Assembly: GCA_031216445.1 (NCBI GenBank)
Contig: CM062200.1
Coordinates: forward strand, 6,523,501-6,587,500
DNA length: 64,000 nucleotides
Source of the DNA: Lateolabrax maculatus
Taxonomy: Eukaryota > Chordata > Actinopteri > Acropomatiformes > Lateolabracidae
Direction: 5' to 3'
Part shown: one piece after another, positions 32,401 to 45,600 of the stretch
Position numbering within the stretch: position 1 is the stretch's first letter
How the letters are laid out: each line of letters begins with the position of its first letter
Notes under the pieces: model-generated
Database searches by the model: none
The model's input: only the letters and a program-made list of their open reading frames with translations
What the model was told of the DNA's origin: nothing
Translations under genes and position numbers: made by a program

Positions 32401-35400
32401 AGGAGCTGAATTCACTATGTTTCCACTGAGCGGACTCTTACTCTCTGTTCATTGGGTTTAATTTAAAGAGACATTCCAGGGGTTAACATCTGCAAGAGCA
32501 CAGGGAAATAATGTTACAGCTGCCACATACTGTCTATATGACTGACTGAGTTTAGAGTTACATACAGGAAGAACCCTTACACACACCTCACAACAACTAA
32601 CATTTAGCATTTTATCTATCAGCTACCTAAAGCCTGGACCTCATTGTGTTGAAGACTACAACCTAAGATTACCACTTTAAATATAAAAAACAAACAAATG
32701 TAAAAACAAAGACTATGTTCAACAAAATACACTTTTTTCTTTTTCTTATTTTTTCTCTCTAGTTAAACATTTAACTCAAAATATGACATGTTTTTAAATT
32801 ATTGTTTGTCCAAAAATGCACCAACTGTTATTATTTTCTTTTATGGTGAGAAAAACAACTGACACCTGAATTGAATATTTTCATAAATTACCTTTAACAC
32901 TATTTAACAGGCCTAACATGACATACCTGGCTAGTATACAAGCTATTGTAATAACTAACTCATTTTATGGTTTAAAAAGTCATGTTTCATATCAGATCAC
33001 ACATATTTCATTTCAAACACAATAACATAAAACAAAGCTGCAATTATATTTCTCAACCTCAGTGTTTGAATATAAACATTGATAGGAACACTGATTCATC
33101 AATCAGGAGGTGGGTTGATTTGGGCTAAGGTGTAGTTAGTCTGTCCCAGGACAGGCAGTGCTGTGGTTGGTCGGTGGGTTGGGCTTATGTGGGCGGGGCA
33201 GGGCCTACCTGAGGGATAGCGCTCTATAACCGGCAGGTCGTCCAGTTGGAGGGTTGCATTGCCTCCGCTGCGGGTGAACCGTATTATGTGGTACTTCCCA
33301 TCGTTGACAAACTTGGAGCTCTCCTCGATGTTGATGTCATCAGTGCCAACATTAAACACTACTCTAATGTTGCCTTTGTCCTGAGGATGAGGAGGAGAGA
33401 TATAAAAATGCTTTATGAGGAATGTAATTGTTTTAAAAAGACAGGGATGTAATTTCTTTCATGTACTCTTTATACTTATTTATCCTGCAATTTTGGCCAG
33501 GTCTCTCTTAGAAAATAGGTCTGTCAGTAATTATATTTAATATTTTTTTAATTTTATATCAATTAATTATATGATTCTTATCAATCTCATCAAGAAGAGT
33601 CGATTTTTGAGTGATACTGATCCATGCAGGTTCTGCTATTATTGTGCAGTGTAAGTAATAATATTCAAGCTGAATTCAACATTTCATAAACTTAGTTTTC
33701 TTCATGTTTGTATGCATTGATTCCAACCACTGGACTGGTCTCATGGTGTGGTGAATTATGGGATACAGATCACTCTGAAGCATTATTAGGGTGAGTGTGC
33801 AAGTGTTGGTTCAGTGTACTGCCTGTTGTAATTTTTCAGATGTGGGACACACTTGTCTACTACCGGACGGTTGGGACATGAAATGTATCACATGAAACTT
33901 TGTGGTTAAATGAAGATTAATGAAATAAATAAATGAAGCATGTCCGGTCAGTACATGTGTTGTAGAAATGAATTCCTCAAGGAAAAGCAGTATGTAAAAT
34001 AACTTAAATGGCTCAAATGGTGTTTGAATATAAAGGTGTGTACTTACTATCTGCAGCTGAAGGTAGTCTCCCAGACCAGATGCGCTGTCCACCCGGAGCA
34101 GAATGGCGTGTTTCTGTTGAGTGCTGAACCCAAGGGCGAGCCGGTCTGCCCTGGTGCTGGGACGTTCATTAGGGGGCCACGTGTAAACCACCACACCTCC
34201 ATCACGGGCAAAGATATAAGTGGTCCCAGCTGGCCCACACAGATAAAACATTTAATTGCAAGTATGTCTATATGCCATGAACCAAAAATCAATCATCAGA
34301 GGTTCCCTACTTCAGATGGCACCTAGATATATTTCTTTTGCTAAGTGTACACAAGGGGCATATTGGAAAATAATAATAAAAACTCTAAAATGTCACAGTT
34401 GAGTTTTGCTTGTTCCTCCTACACGCTGAAAAATCAGTATTTCCCTGTCTACTTAACAACATTAGTGCAGGGCGCTGACTACAATAACTGACTCATACAA
34501 ATAATGGCATACAATTGTTTGACTCACTGTAGCATGACTAAATAACCATCAAGTATCTTGCTTGTAAGGCTGCTGAGAATAATTTAGTGTCAAAAGCTTG
34601 AAAATGTAAAGAGAATATTATTACATGTTACAGAAAGAGACCATATCTGATTAACCAAACTACACATTGAACAGGTAGTATTTTTGTGCCACTTCAGAAT
34701 CAACAGATGACAGTGCCCTCAGGTGGTGGCACTGATAAAATGCACACATAAAAAATCTTTGAATCAGTGTTTGAAATCATGCAAGCGCATCAGTTTAAGA
34801 CCTGCAGTTCTACACCAGGGTTAAAGTTCAATTAAGTGTGTGTTTCTACAGTTCAGAGACATTTAGGGTGAAGATTAAAGTTTGACAGAGAGTGCAGGAC
34901 TAAAAGGAGATTATGCACATTGCATCTATAAATGTATATTTAAACCTGATGCTCAGTGAACCACACATCCATACACATACTATTACAGAGACTTTATTGT
35001 ATTTTTGGGTTTAAAATATTGAAATAAGCTCATCCTACACTCTTACTACAGAGCTGAAATGTTCTGTAATCCACCTAGGTCTGAAAGAAAAAACGAAAAG
35101 CAAAGACTCACCATCATTGCATAGTGGCCCAGCATACGAAGTCATGCTGCAGTCACAGGTGAAGCCCTCCCACTGCTGCAAACAAACTCCCTGATTTGAA
35201 CAGGAGTCTTCTTGACATGTAGTGCTGGGACCTGCAGTGAGAGACGTGGTAGGGTGGGAGGGTGCAAAAGTTAGGAGAAGATAAACAGACACGCTCTTTT
35301 CTGATTTTGTCTGGAGCCCAGTGTGTTCACAACAGTATGCCAGTACAGTATGGTTATCTTTAGACTTCATTTCCTTGAAACATTTTGCATTTTGAAATCG

Positions 35401-38400
35401 TGGGGTACACTGTTGTGCTGTTATGGTTTTATGATTAGTAGTATTAGTAGAAAATCATTGTGAAACTACAATATTGTTGAGAGGCTCCCATTCTTTAGTT
35501 TTACACTAACAGAAGGTGCTAGAATATCCACAAAAACTGAACTGAAACTAAACTGGAATCTGTGGTACTAGGTGAAAAGAGCCAAATGTGGAGAGCATGC
35601 AGGTGGTGAGGCTAGATGGGTGGGGTAAGGACAGGAGGAGGAGTTAAACATAAGAGGGCAGAGTTATGTTTAAAGGCCTTCATCTCAATACTCTTTCTTC
35701 GGCAGTCTGTCTGCCATTCTCTCCCCGCCTCGTGCTAAAACTGCACAGGAGGAGAGTGTCAAAGCTCCAAACTTAGTTCTCCCACGTTGCACTTCTAACT
35801 CGAGGCGTGGAGGAAAGGGTGTGAAATGATTCACAAGTGGAGTATTGAAGTTTAGGTTGGGAGTCAGTAGGAGGGGTTAGAGAGCATGCTGCTGGGCAAC
35901 CCGGGTGGTGGAGCTGTGGTCAACTCAAGTCAAGCGGTGGTGATGTCACTACTGTGATGAAGTCACTATGGTGGCTAGGAGAGGACTGGTCACCTCTGAC
36001 CTTTGACTCTGGATCACTTGGATCCACACAACACTGGACAGCACTGGGTAGTTTCAACGCACGCACACATACACACACACACATACGCACACGCGCACAC
36101 ACACACACACACACACACGCACTCACACACACATTTTCCCACCCTCATACATGTCTCACATGCTCACACAAAGCGATATACCTTGCAAGTCAGCTTTCAT
36201 CAATGTAACTTTTGTCAGCCAAACAAAAAAGCAAACAAGCAAATTAAGTTAGATGGTTAGTCAATGCACACAGATGCCTGTGAACTGCTGAAAGAGTGGA
36301 ACAGAGAGAGAACACACTGTGCAGAAAGACTGAGGAGGAGATGAGAAGAAAGAGAGTAAAAATTACATCTAGAAGACCAAAAGCTGGGTTAGTGGGTTAT
36401 CCTAATAACAGAGAGCATGAGTTAAATGAAAACTGAAAGAAAAAGCAGTAGGGACATGGGACCAGGACAGATCTACTGTTTTCTGCGTTTGCACCTCACC
36501 TTCACAGCCTCTCTCTACTTGTCCCATGGTTGCCAAGGCATCAGCCAAAAGGTCAGGGAGACGGCCATTTAGATCAACCGTCGCTAGGCAACCCTGGAAT
36601 CCCTCACGGGAGTGGACCAGCTTGGGCAGGTCTCGGTACATCTCTTTGGAGATGCCCCCGATGTACAGGTCACCTGATGGGGAGAAACACGGTGAATGGC
36701 AGCTTAATGGATCAATTACAATGCCAGACTGTATCAGTGTCAGGGCAGGAACTAATGATTTTCATTATTGATTTGTGTAGCCATTATTTTTTTCATTAAT
36801 TGATTCTTTTTTTCGCTTATAAAAGGTTGAAAAATAGTGAAGAATGTCTATCACAAGGTCTATGAGACCATTGTCTTCGAATTGGTTGTTTTCAAATACC
36901 AGTGGATATTTGATATGCGTTTTCGTTTTCTTACTTCGTTTACCACTCTCATGTCTTTATGGTAAATATGAAACTACAGCCAGGAGACGAAAGCTACGCT
37001 TATCATAAAGACTTGAAACAGTTAACCTGGCTGTGTCCATAGGTAACGAAATCCACCAAACAGCACCTCTAAAAAACAACCCTCAAAAAACAGCACATTT
37101 TGTCATTTTTCACATTGGTTTTTGTTAAGATTAAACCAATGAGATGTAACATGTTAATTTGTGAACTTCAGAGGTGCTGATAGCTTCATATTATATGAGA
37201 GCGTTTATCCCTTTCCCCTATAGCTACTGTAACTAAGGTATCGCCATTTGTATTTTTGTGCATACCCTTTAAGTCGAGGTTCTTGGCGCCCATGGTGGTC
37301 TGCGTGGTGACTTTGGTGTCAATCTTGACTGTGTGGAGATTGTTAGTGTCTCGGGATATGTGCACATTGTGCCAGTGGTTGTCATTTAAGGGACTGTTAG
37401 AGTTGCCTTTGATCAGATGCGCTCCATTGCCCAGGTCCGAAATGTAGTGTAGGTAGCTAGAAAGGGAACAAGGAAAGGCGAGAGGAGAGAATAGGCAAAT
37501 TAATCGTATTCATGATGAATAACAACACAGGGTCATACACTTCAGGGCATTATAATCTGTCTTGTAGAAACGTAATTACAAGAAGAGAAAAATAGCTGCT
37601 TGACTTGTGCATTTTTCATATTTGATATCTCAGCCTCACAGTCAAGGATTTTCTCTTTTTTTATTCATCAAGGACAATGGCAAAACTGAACATGCACATG
37701 CGTTTCTGCAAGACAGATTACCACAAACAAATATTTAAAATGCATGTTAATTATTTCCCTTTTATTTATCTTTAATTAATTATATTCTTTTTATATACTT
37801 TATTTTAAATTTAATGTGAAGACATTGCACTGACTCATGTACTGTAAGCACCACACACTATGCTTTGTCCAGCTCACCCTTTAACCAGCTCTATCACTAT
37901 GAAGTCATTGCCGTCCCCCCTGTTGTAGAGAATAAGGCCGTCGGGGGATGTTGTCTTGAACTGCATGAAGAGATGCATGGAGTAGTAGGCCTGCAGTGTG
38001 GGCAGCGTGACAAAACTGGAGCGCGAGCGGAAGGTGACGGGGTCAGCCACGATGCTCTTATAGCCAATAACAGCGTTGAGCTCGCAGTAGTCAATGTCGC
38101 CGTTCTTGCACAGGTCGATGTAGGGCATGCCGTTCAGCGTCAGGCCCTGAAGGTGGCCGATAAAATTGGAGGGCACAGCAGGCATGAAGCGCTTCTCCGT
38201 CACGATACCCGTCTCCACATTGTGGAACTCCAACTGGGTGTGGTCGCCCGCCATCTGACCTGGTGGCGGGGGGGTAAACTTCAGAGGTGAGGGCTACGGG
38301 AAAGTTGGGTTTCAAGTGGAACTATTCAATACTAAACCTAATACTAATCCTAATATTTATATCAACATTTGAACTAACAGCGACAGACTGCCAGTAATAG

Positions 38401-40202
38401 ATGTAACAGACACTATTACTAATACTATAACTAATGTAAATACTAGTGTAGTGGTGTACTGTTATGATCACAATCGTGATATGATTATTTTCACTTACAC
38501 AGGTACAGATGTTCTCTAAAAAAAGGAAATAAAACCCTTAATGATGGTTTTATAGCATTAAATAAATAAATAAAAAGTCAACCAGCAATTTATCATTTAA
38601 AACATTTTCATACAGAATACAAGCAGATGTCTACACACAGACTCAGGACCTTAGTAGAGTTTAGGCAATCATGTTATGGGGAAAAGCTATAAAAGGGTAT
38701 AAGTAATACTGCTGTGGTTACCTTCAACAGGCTGAAGGTCGTCCACGGTGAGTTTGAGGCTCTTGCCACGCCGGACTACCCTCACCGTGTGCCACTCATT
38801 ATCATTGAGGCCCGACCCCGCAAAGATGGTCTCTGGGCCTTTACCTACACATAGCCCAGAGCACCATTAACATAATGCACATAGAGGTAGATAGAGACAG
38901 ATAGAGAGAGACAGAGCAGATAGAAATCCAGAGACAGAGACAGAAAAAGAAGAAGAAGCCAGGCAGGTTGAATTAAAAATTAAGGACAGAAAGTGAGGAA
39001 GTGGAGGGAAATAGCAGAGGGAAGGAGGAACCATACATATCCTGGGGAGACAAACACCTCCGTGTCAACACACTCTCTCCACAGATAGACAGACAGGTCT
39101 CTTTGCAGATACACCAGCGAGACAGATGATGTGACAGACAGACAGAAAGATTAACATAAATTGATGCCATGGGTGCCTTAGATGGAGACTATGAGTCACA
39201 ACAGGCCCACGCTGAGACAATCCATCTGTGGACTGAACACGCCGCCATGATGACCACCTACTACACATGCATGCGGATACAGAACATTCGCACCCCCCTG
39301 ACTGATAAACTGCCCACGCAAAATATAACATATAGCCTGTGTCTACATGGATGGTCTTCTTTTTTAAATTTTAGAGCTCAATACTCCAGTGCGCCTCATG
39401 GTGGCACTAGACACACAGCGGAACATCAGAGACCTCTCCAAGGTGCTGATGTGCAGCAGAATGAAAGAAGCTGAGCTGTCCTCTCATGATGTCTCTCTCT
39501 CTGCACATCTACCAGCTCGTATCTTCACATAGTTGACTGCACACATTTGACAGACTGACTGTTCCCCAAACCTCAGTGTCCCATTCCACCTACTCACTAC
39601 AAGCACCCCACCAACCTTGAACACAACACCCACCATCCTCCAACACACATACACACTCTCCCCGTCCTCCTGCAAGCCCTGTTGGTTTGAGGGAGCGTGA
39701 GTGAGTCTGCATACGGTGACCTATAGGAGGTAATGATGGGGGAGGTGAGGAGTAAACTGACCCGAACGGATTCTGCTGCAGAAAATGTCAAGCATGCCTC
39801 TATCACTCATGGAGGCCCGCAGGCAGGCACACACACACACACACACACACACAGGTAAAGAGGTGGAGAAAGAGAGAGACATACAGGCATGCTGACACGC
39901 AAACATAATGAAACAAATATGAGATGGATATGGCAGTGTGAAATGCATGTGTGTGTGTTTCTAAAGTGTGTTCAGAGAGGACACAGGGTTCCCCTGAGGA
40001 GACTCAGCTGTGCTCTGGGCATGAGCAGCTCATCCTGTTACCATGGATCACTGCCTAACACTGAGTGAAGGAGAGAATATGTGTATGTATGTGTGAGTTT
40101 GTGAGTGTGTGTGTTTTTGCGTATGTAACCAAATACTCACAGAATGAGCAGACTGATGTGAGAGTGAGGCAGTGATCTGTGTCAACCTGGGAGCAGGGAA
40201 AG

Positions 40203-40236
<34 letters not shown>

Positions 40237-42601
40237 CTATTTTGGGTCAGTGCTAACAGTGCGTTCAGTGGGATGGTGAGCAAGGTTTAATGTTGAGCCA
40301 CTAGCGAATGCTGTGGTGGTCGGCAGACAGTCTGCGCTCTGTGCGGTTAAACCAAAAGACAACAAGGCGAGACAATTCCAACAAAAAGACAAAAGGGACT
40401 GTTTGTTGCGATGGAAATACAATTCAAACCAAATGACATAAGCTACTGGAGATTATAAGAGCAGGATAATGAAAACAAAATGACAAAAAGCGTTTCATAT
40501 TTCATTAGCTCCAAATAACAAATGGCTTTTCTGCTGGATAAGCTTCAATCTCTCCCATGCCGAGGCTTTTATTTGACTGCTGAGTGGACTATTTCAGTGG
40601 CGCCTGGCTGTTAAATACATTTTTTTTCTTCCCCCCTCGAATATAAGATGTATAATTTATTGTATGCACACGGTGCGCCAGAAAAGTGGCTGCCTACTGA
40701 AATGTTCATTGAGACAACTGGTCTAAAATTGGCCGACAGGCATGCGGGATAGCAACAGCGCTGTGTGGCTAGTAGGGTTTCTATGGCAACAGCAGTCGTC
40801 CATTTCACCACCTCTTTGCCGTCACAGAGAATTCGTCTCTCTTTCTCTCTCTCTCTCTTCTTGCTTTCTCCGTGGTCGTGACAGAGAGAAACTCCACGTG
40901 AGGGAATTTAACTTCATCAGGGATTCAGCTCCACTCACAGCAGCATGAACAGAAAACACTCACTTTCACACAGGAAACACACACACACACACACACAATC
41001 ACACGCTAATCACACTGAATGAAACACAACCCAAAAATCCCTCATGTACAGTTTAGAGAGAAACAACAAACAAACAAAGAAAGCAACGAGACAGACATTA
41101 GGATGAAGGTGCGGCAGAGAGAAACAGAGGGATAACACGTCTTTTGTCTCTGGCATGAAGGAGAAGTAATTACCCTGCAGCTCGGAGTTGCGTTTATCCA
41201 CCAGTTACCACCCTTTGCCTCTTTAGCTCACATTTCCCAACACACCTAATTTTACCTGAACACCTTCTTCTCTTTCTTTTTTTCCCTCATCCCTTCAACC
41301 CCCACCGTCCTCTCTTCCGTCTATCGGTCTTTGCTAAAATGGCCGTCCTGGAAAACCCTGGCCCTCAGCAAAAATCGCACCACTCCTGTGGTGTAGCTGA
41401 ACATGCAGACACAAACCCGCATATGTGCACTTCCCCTATCCAACACACACTCATACACACATATATGCACATAAACACACGGTACAAAGACATGTTGAAT
41501 ATGGTGTAACGAGCAGATGGACTGACAAGACAGAGAGAATGAAAAATACTCAGACAGACACATTAAGAAAAACACACTACCGCGCGCACACACACACGCA
41601 CGCACACACACAAACATACCGAGGAGGAAGAGGTGGGGGGAGGGGTTAGGTGAGATGGAGGATCACTTACTGGCTGTACAGTTTATCCTGATACAGTCTG
41701 GAGGGAGAGCAGAGCAGAGGGTTAATGCTGCACACATACACATACTCTCCACGCCCTGGGGACGCACACATCGACACACCCTGCACGCATATATACAAAC
41801 ACGCACACACACACTGCTGAGAAAACACACACTCTCCTTTGTCACAGGACCTCAAGCTGGACCGTGTATTTTCTTACAACAGTGTGTAGCAAAATGCAAT
41901 TTCTGTGACTTACATGTTAGAGAGTCAAATCTGGATCAAGATTGGTGGAATCTTTACATTGAACAGTTACATGTTAAGGAGAGCGGTGTGTCCCAGCATG
42001 AGCAGTGTGCTCATTGGCTGCTCTGGCCTGAGCGACAGTTTCAGTCACCAATAAGAAAACACCAGGAGACTGAGATGGGTCATGTGTGTCAGTTTGTCTG
42101 ATGACATCGAACACATCCCATAATTTTTGTCGCCCATCCAGAGCACAAATCTCCGCTAATGGTCGGAAGATTCAGCCCAATTATTACACATATATATATA
42201 TTATTATAACCCATGATGCCTTGGTGTGTCGTGTGGCGTCAACCACAGAAAAGACGCGGCTGCAGACAACCAGAGACCAACACATGCACCCCTCTTTGAG
42301 TCTATGTGTGTGTTAGCATGTGAGTGTACTTGAATTCATGTAAAAGTGAGTGACTGTGAGCTAGTGAATGCGTCCGTGGAACTGATGAGGAGAAATGTAC
42401 AAAAAAAAAGGGATGTGCTTTTCCTGCAGTTATGTGTAGAGTTGACTATTTGTCTGTGGTTGTATAGTTTGTGAGTCTTTGTGTTGATTGTTGAAGGTGT
42501 TAGGGATGCACCGGTCTACTGGGAGTGAGCAGAGAATGCAGCTTGAGGCTTGACCCTCTGTTCAACACAAAAAAACAATGCTACTAACCTGCAATAGTAT
42601 A

Positions 42602-42640
<39 letters not shown>

Positions 42641-45600
42641 TCAAAGATGAGCTGTATATGCACCGTGAAGTCAATCAAAATGCTAAAACGGTATCTGCCA
42701 AAACCTGTGAAACCAATGTCTTCAATACTTGAGTATAAACAGTGCTATTATCAGAATTATCAGGAAGTTTACTTTCCAGGGAAATGTATTATTAATCAAC
42801 ACTTAATGACATTCCTATGCAAGAAATAGCCAAGAGGCCAGTATCAGCTGCAGTCCCCTGACAGGTAATTAAAATAACGTTAGTCAATCTACATGTTTGT
42901 GTGCATGTGTGTACCTAGGTTGACAGTGAGTCGGACACGGCCCCCATCCAGCTCCAGACGAAGGGTGTCTGCGGAGTTACGAGATGTGGTTGCCATGAGA
43001 ACGCCATAGGCTCGCTGGGAGCGAAAGCGTAGCGATACGTCCTCCGCCTCAGTGTGCATCGCCACAGGCAACTGCACCTTCATAAACTTACTGCCGTCGT
43101 ACGACAGGATGGTCGCATCTGTACAAGACGCACAGAGAGAGACAGACAAGGAGCGAGTGAGAGAAGAAAGGGAATAAGTGAAAGTCAGGCGGAAGACAGA
43201 GATGACGGTGGATGAGAGTGAAGTGGGTGGAAACAGAGAAAAAAACATTCAAAAAGGAGTCAGAAAAGATTGACAGGGACAAAACACATGGGGTTGGAAG
43301 AGACAAAGGCAATTTGACGTTGAGTGAATCAGATTTAAACATGACGAGGTGTGTTGCAGCGTGGCTACACTCCCTTGTTCCCCCGCCACGTCATGTTGAA
43401 ACTCAAAACCGGCTTCCTACAAAATTACCCCACCACTTTCCACCCTTAATTCATCATCACTCCCTCACAAAAGAGGGTGTAAAAATAGCCGCAGCTGGTT
43501 GGCTGGCCCTATTATCCGGTTAAATCAGAATGCATGGCGGTGAGTGTGTTAGCCACCGTCGCTGACATCCCAGACCCTGGAGTCATAATGTAACAAGCTC
43601 AGGTGATCCCGCTTTAATGTCTTTTGCATACTCATTTACATATTCATAATCTTCTCTCCCTGCTACCTGCTGGGGCCAATCCCCGACCACTAAACTGTTT
43701 ACCTCCGAGGACCCTGTTTTTTATTGGCCAATTACATACACAGCTAAACACACTCTCCATGTCTCTGTGCCTTTATCTCTCGCTCTCCTACTTCTTCTTA
43801 TATCTCTCCATTCCATTCCTCCCTCGCTTTCTCTCCCTTTTCGCTCTCCCTGTTTCCGTGGGAGACGATTGGAGCCAAGGCAAAAACAAGAGAACAGGAA
43901 GAGAGGGAGGCCTCATGAATACTGATGAGCTGAGAAGGAGGGAAAGAGAGAGAGATAGTGTGTTTGTGTGTGAGTGTGTGTGTGTGCGCGTGCGTGCGCG
44001 TGTGTGTGCGTGCGTGCCTGTCAGAATAAGTGAGTGAATTTAAGTGTGAACAGAGGAGGGTTTAGTAAAGTGAGAGCAAGGGGAGAGAAAATAGGGACAG
44101 AGCAAGACAGAGAGAGAGGAGTTGGGGAAAAAGGAGAAAAGCTCTTGGCTAAAATGCAAATGAACCCTCATTAACTTGAGGAAAAAAGGAGGTGGTTGGT
44201 CTGTTATATCACAGATAACATAACTAACAGCCACACAAACACCCGCCCAAGCACACTCGAACACACACACACACGTGCACGCAATTCTGATAAGGGAGAC
44301 AGCTGACTAAATTTTCCTCACCACGGCACCTGACTCACTACCAGGCGAATAAAGGAGGGAGGGTTGGTGAGAAGAAAATATGGAAGCCCATCTCTGCCAG
44401 GAAAGGAAACAAAAAAAGGTACAATGCACACTGGAAGTGTCGCATACCATCACATCATTTGATGGGTGTAGACACACACCAGATGCGCCATATAAAGAGA
44501 ATGATAAGATAAATCCTGACTTAGTATCTACTCATTTTGACTTAATGAGTCGAAAGTAAGACTTATGTCATAATTCTGACTTATGTTCATTTTCAATCAG
44601 TTTCTTGTAATTTTGACTTTCTCATAAGTTTTTAGCCTGGGAACCAGACGTATCTGTGAGCTCATGTTTTATGTGCTTTGGTAGATATGTCTGGCCTCTC
44701 TTCCATTCAGACAGATTTCCTCGGCAGGTTTGGGCTTCCATAGAGAAACCAGGACAGCACGAAAAAACTATAACCCACTAGTGTGAACTGCAGCAAGCGA
44801 GCAGGAGGAAAGAACTGAAAATGTGTTAAGTAGTGTGTAAATGTGTCGCTAGAAGTATGTGTGTGACCGCTATTTAGAAAATGAAAATTCATCTTGGAGC
44901 CAGAGCATGATGACCATCTTTGTTCATTAAAGAAGAGAGAGGGGGAACAAAGGAGAGAGCGAGAGAATGAGGGAGGGAAAAAAAGGAGGGAGAAACCGCA
45001 GGTAGAAGGCGTAAACATGGCCAATCACTCTCTCCATCTGCTTCTCCATCTGTGCTTCCTTTAATCCACTGAACCACCAGTTAGTGACCCCTCAGTGCAC
45101 ACAGAGAGGGATGAAGTAAGATATAGAGGAAAGGAAGACAGAGCTCAGAGAGAGACAGAGCGAGAGAGAGAGAGAGAGAGAGAGAGGGTGCATTGCTATG
45201 ATAAACATACACTGCGGATGTTTGTCCTCCGAAATAAAACATTTTCATATCAACGCCTTTCAGAAAGTGAGTGTGTGTATGTGTGTGTCTATATCTCCTG
45301 TTAGATGATAGTACAATCATCACTTGAGACGCGTCAGCAGTTGTGGCACAAACAACATTTCTTCTCTTCTCCTTGTCTGACTCCATCTCGTTTCTTTCAA
45401 CAGGCCTGTATCAGTCCCTCTGCCAATCTTTCCTGCTTTCCATTTCTCTCTCTCGCTTGAATTCATACCTTTTCTCATAACTCTCTCTCTGTCAGATTTT
45501 TCTACTCCCGTCTCCCATTCCTCCTCATCTCCTCACCTGCTGTCATATGGCGGTTCCAGCCTGGTGCTTCCACCCTCCTCTGTCACAGCTCCTGCTCCCT

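Noticed and set aside
34230..35111. A beta-neurexin leader exon
   Set aside because: No His-rich or Gly-rich frame and no CpG cluster; reported as an absence instead.
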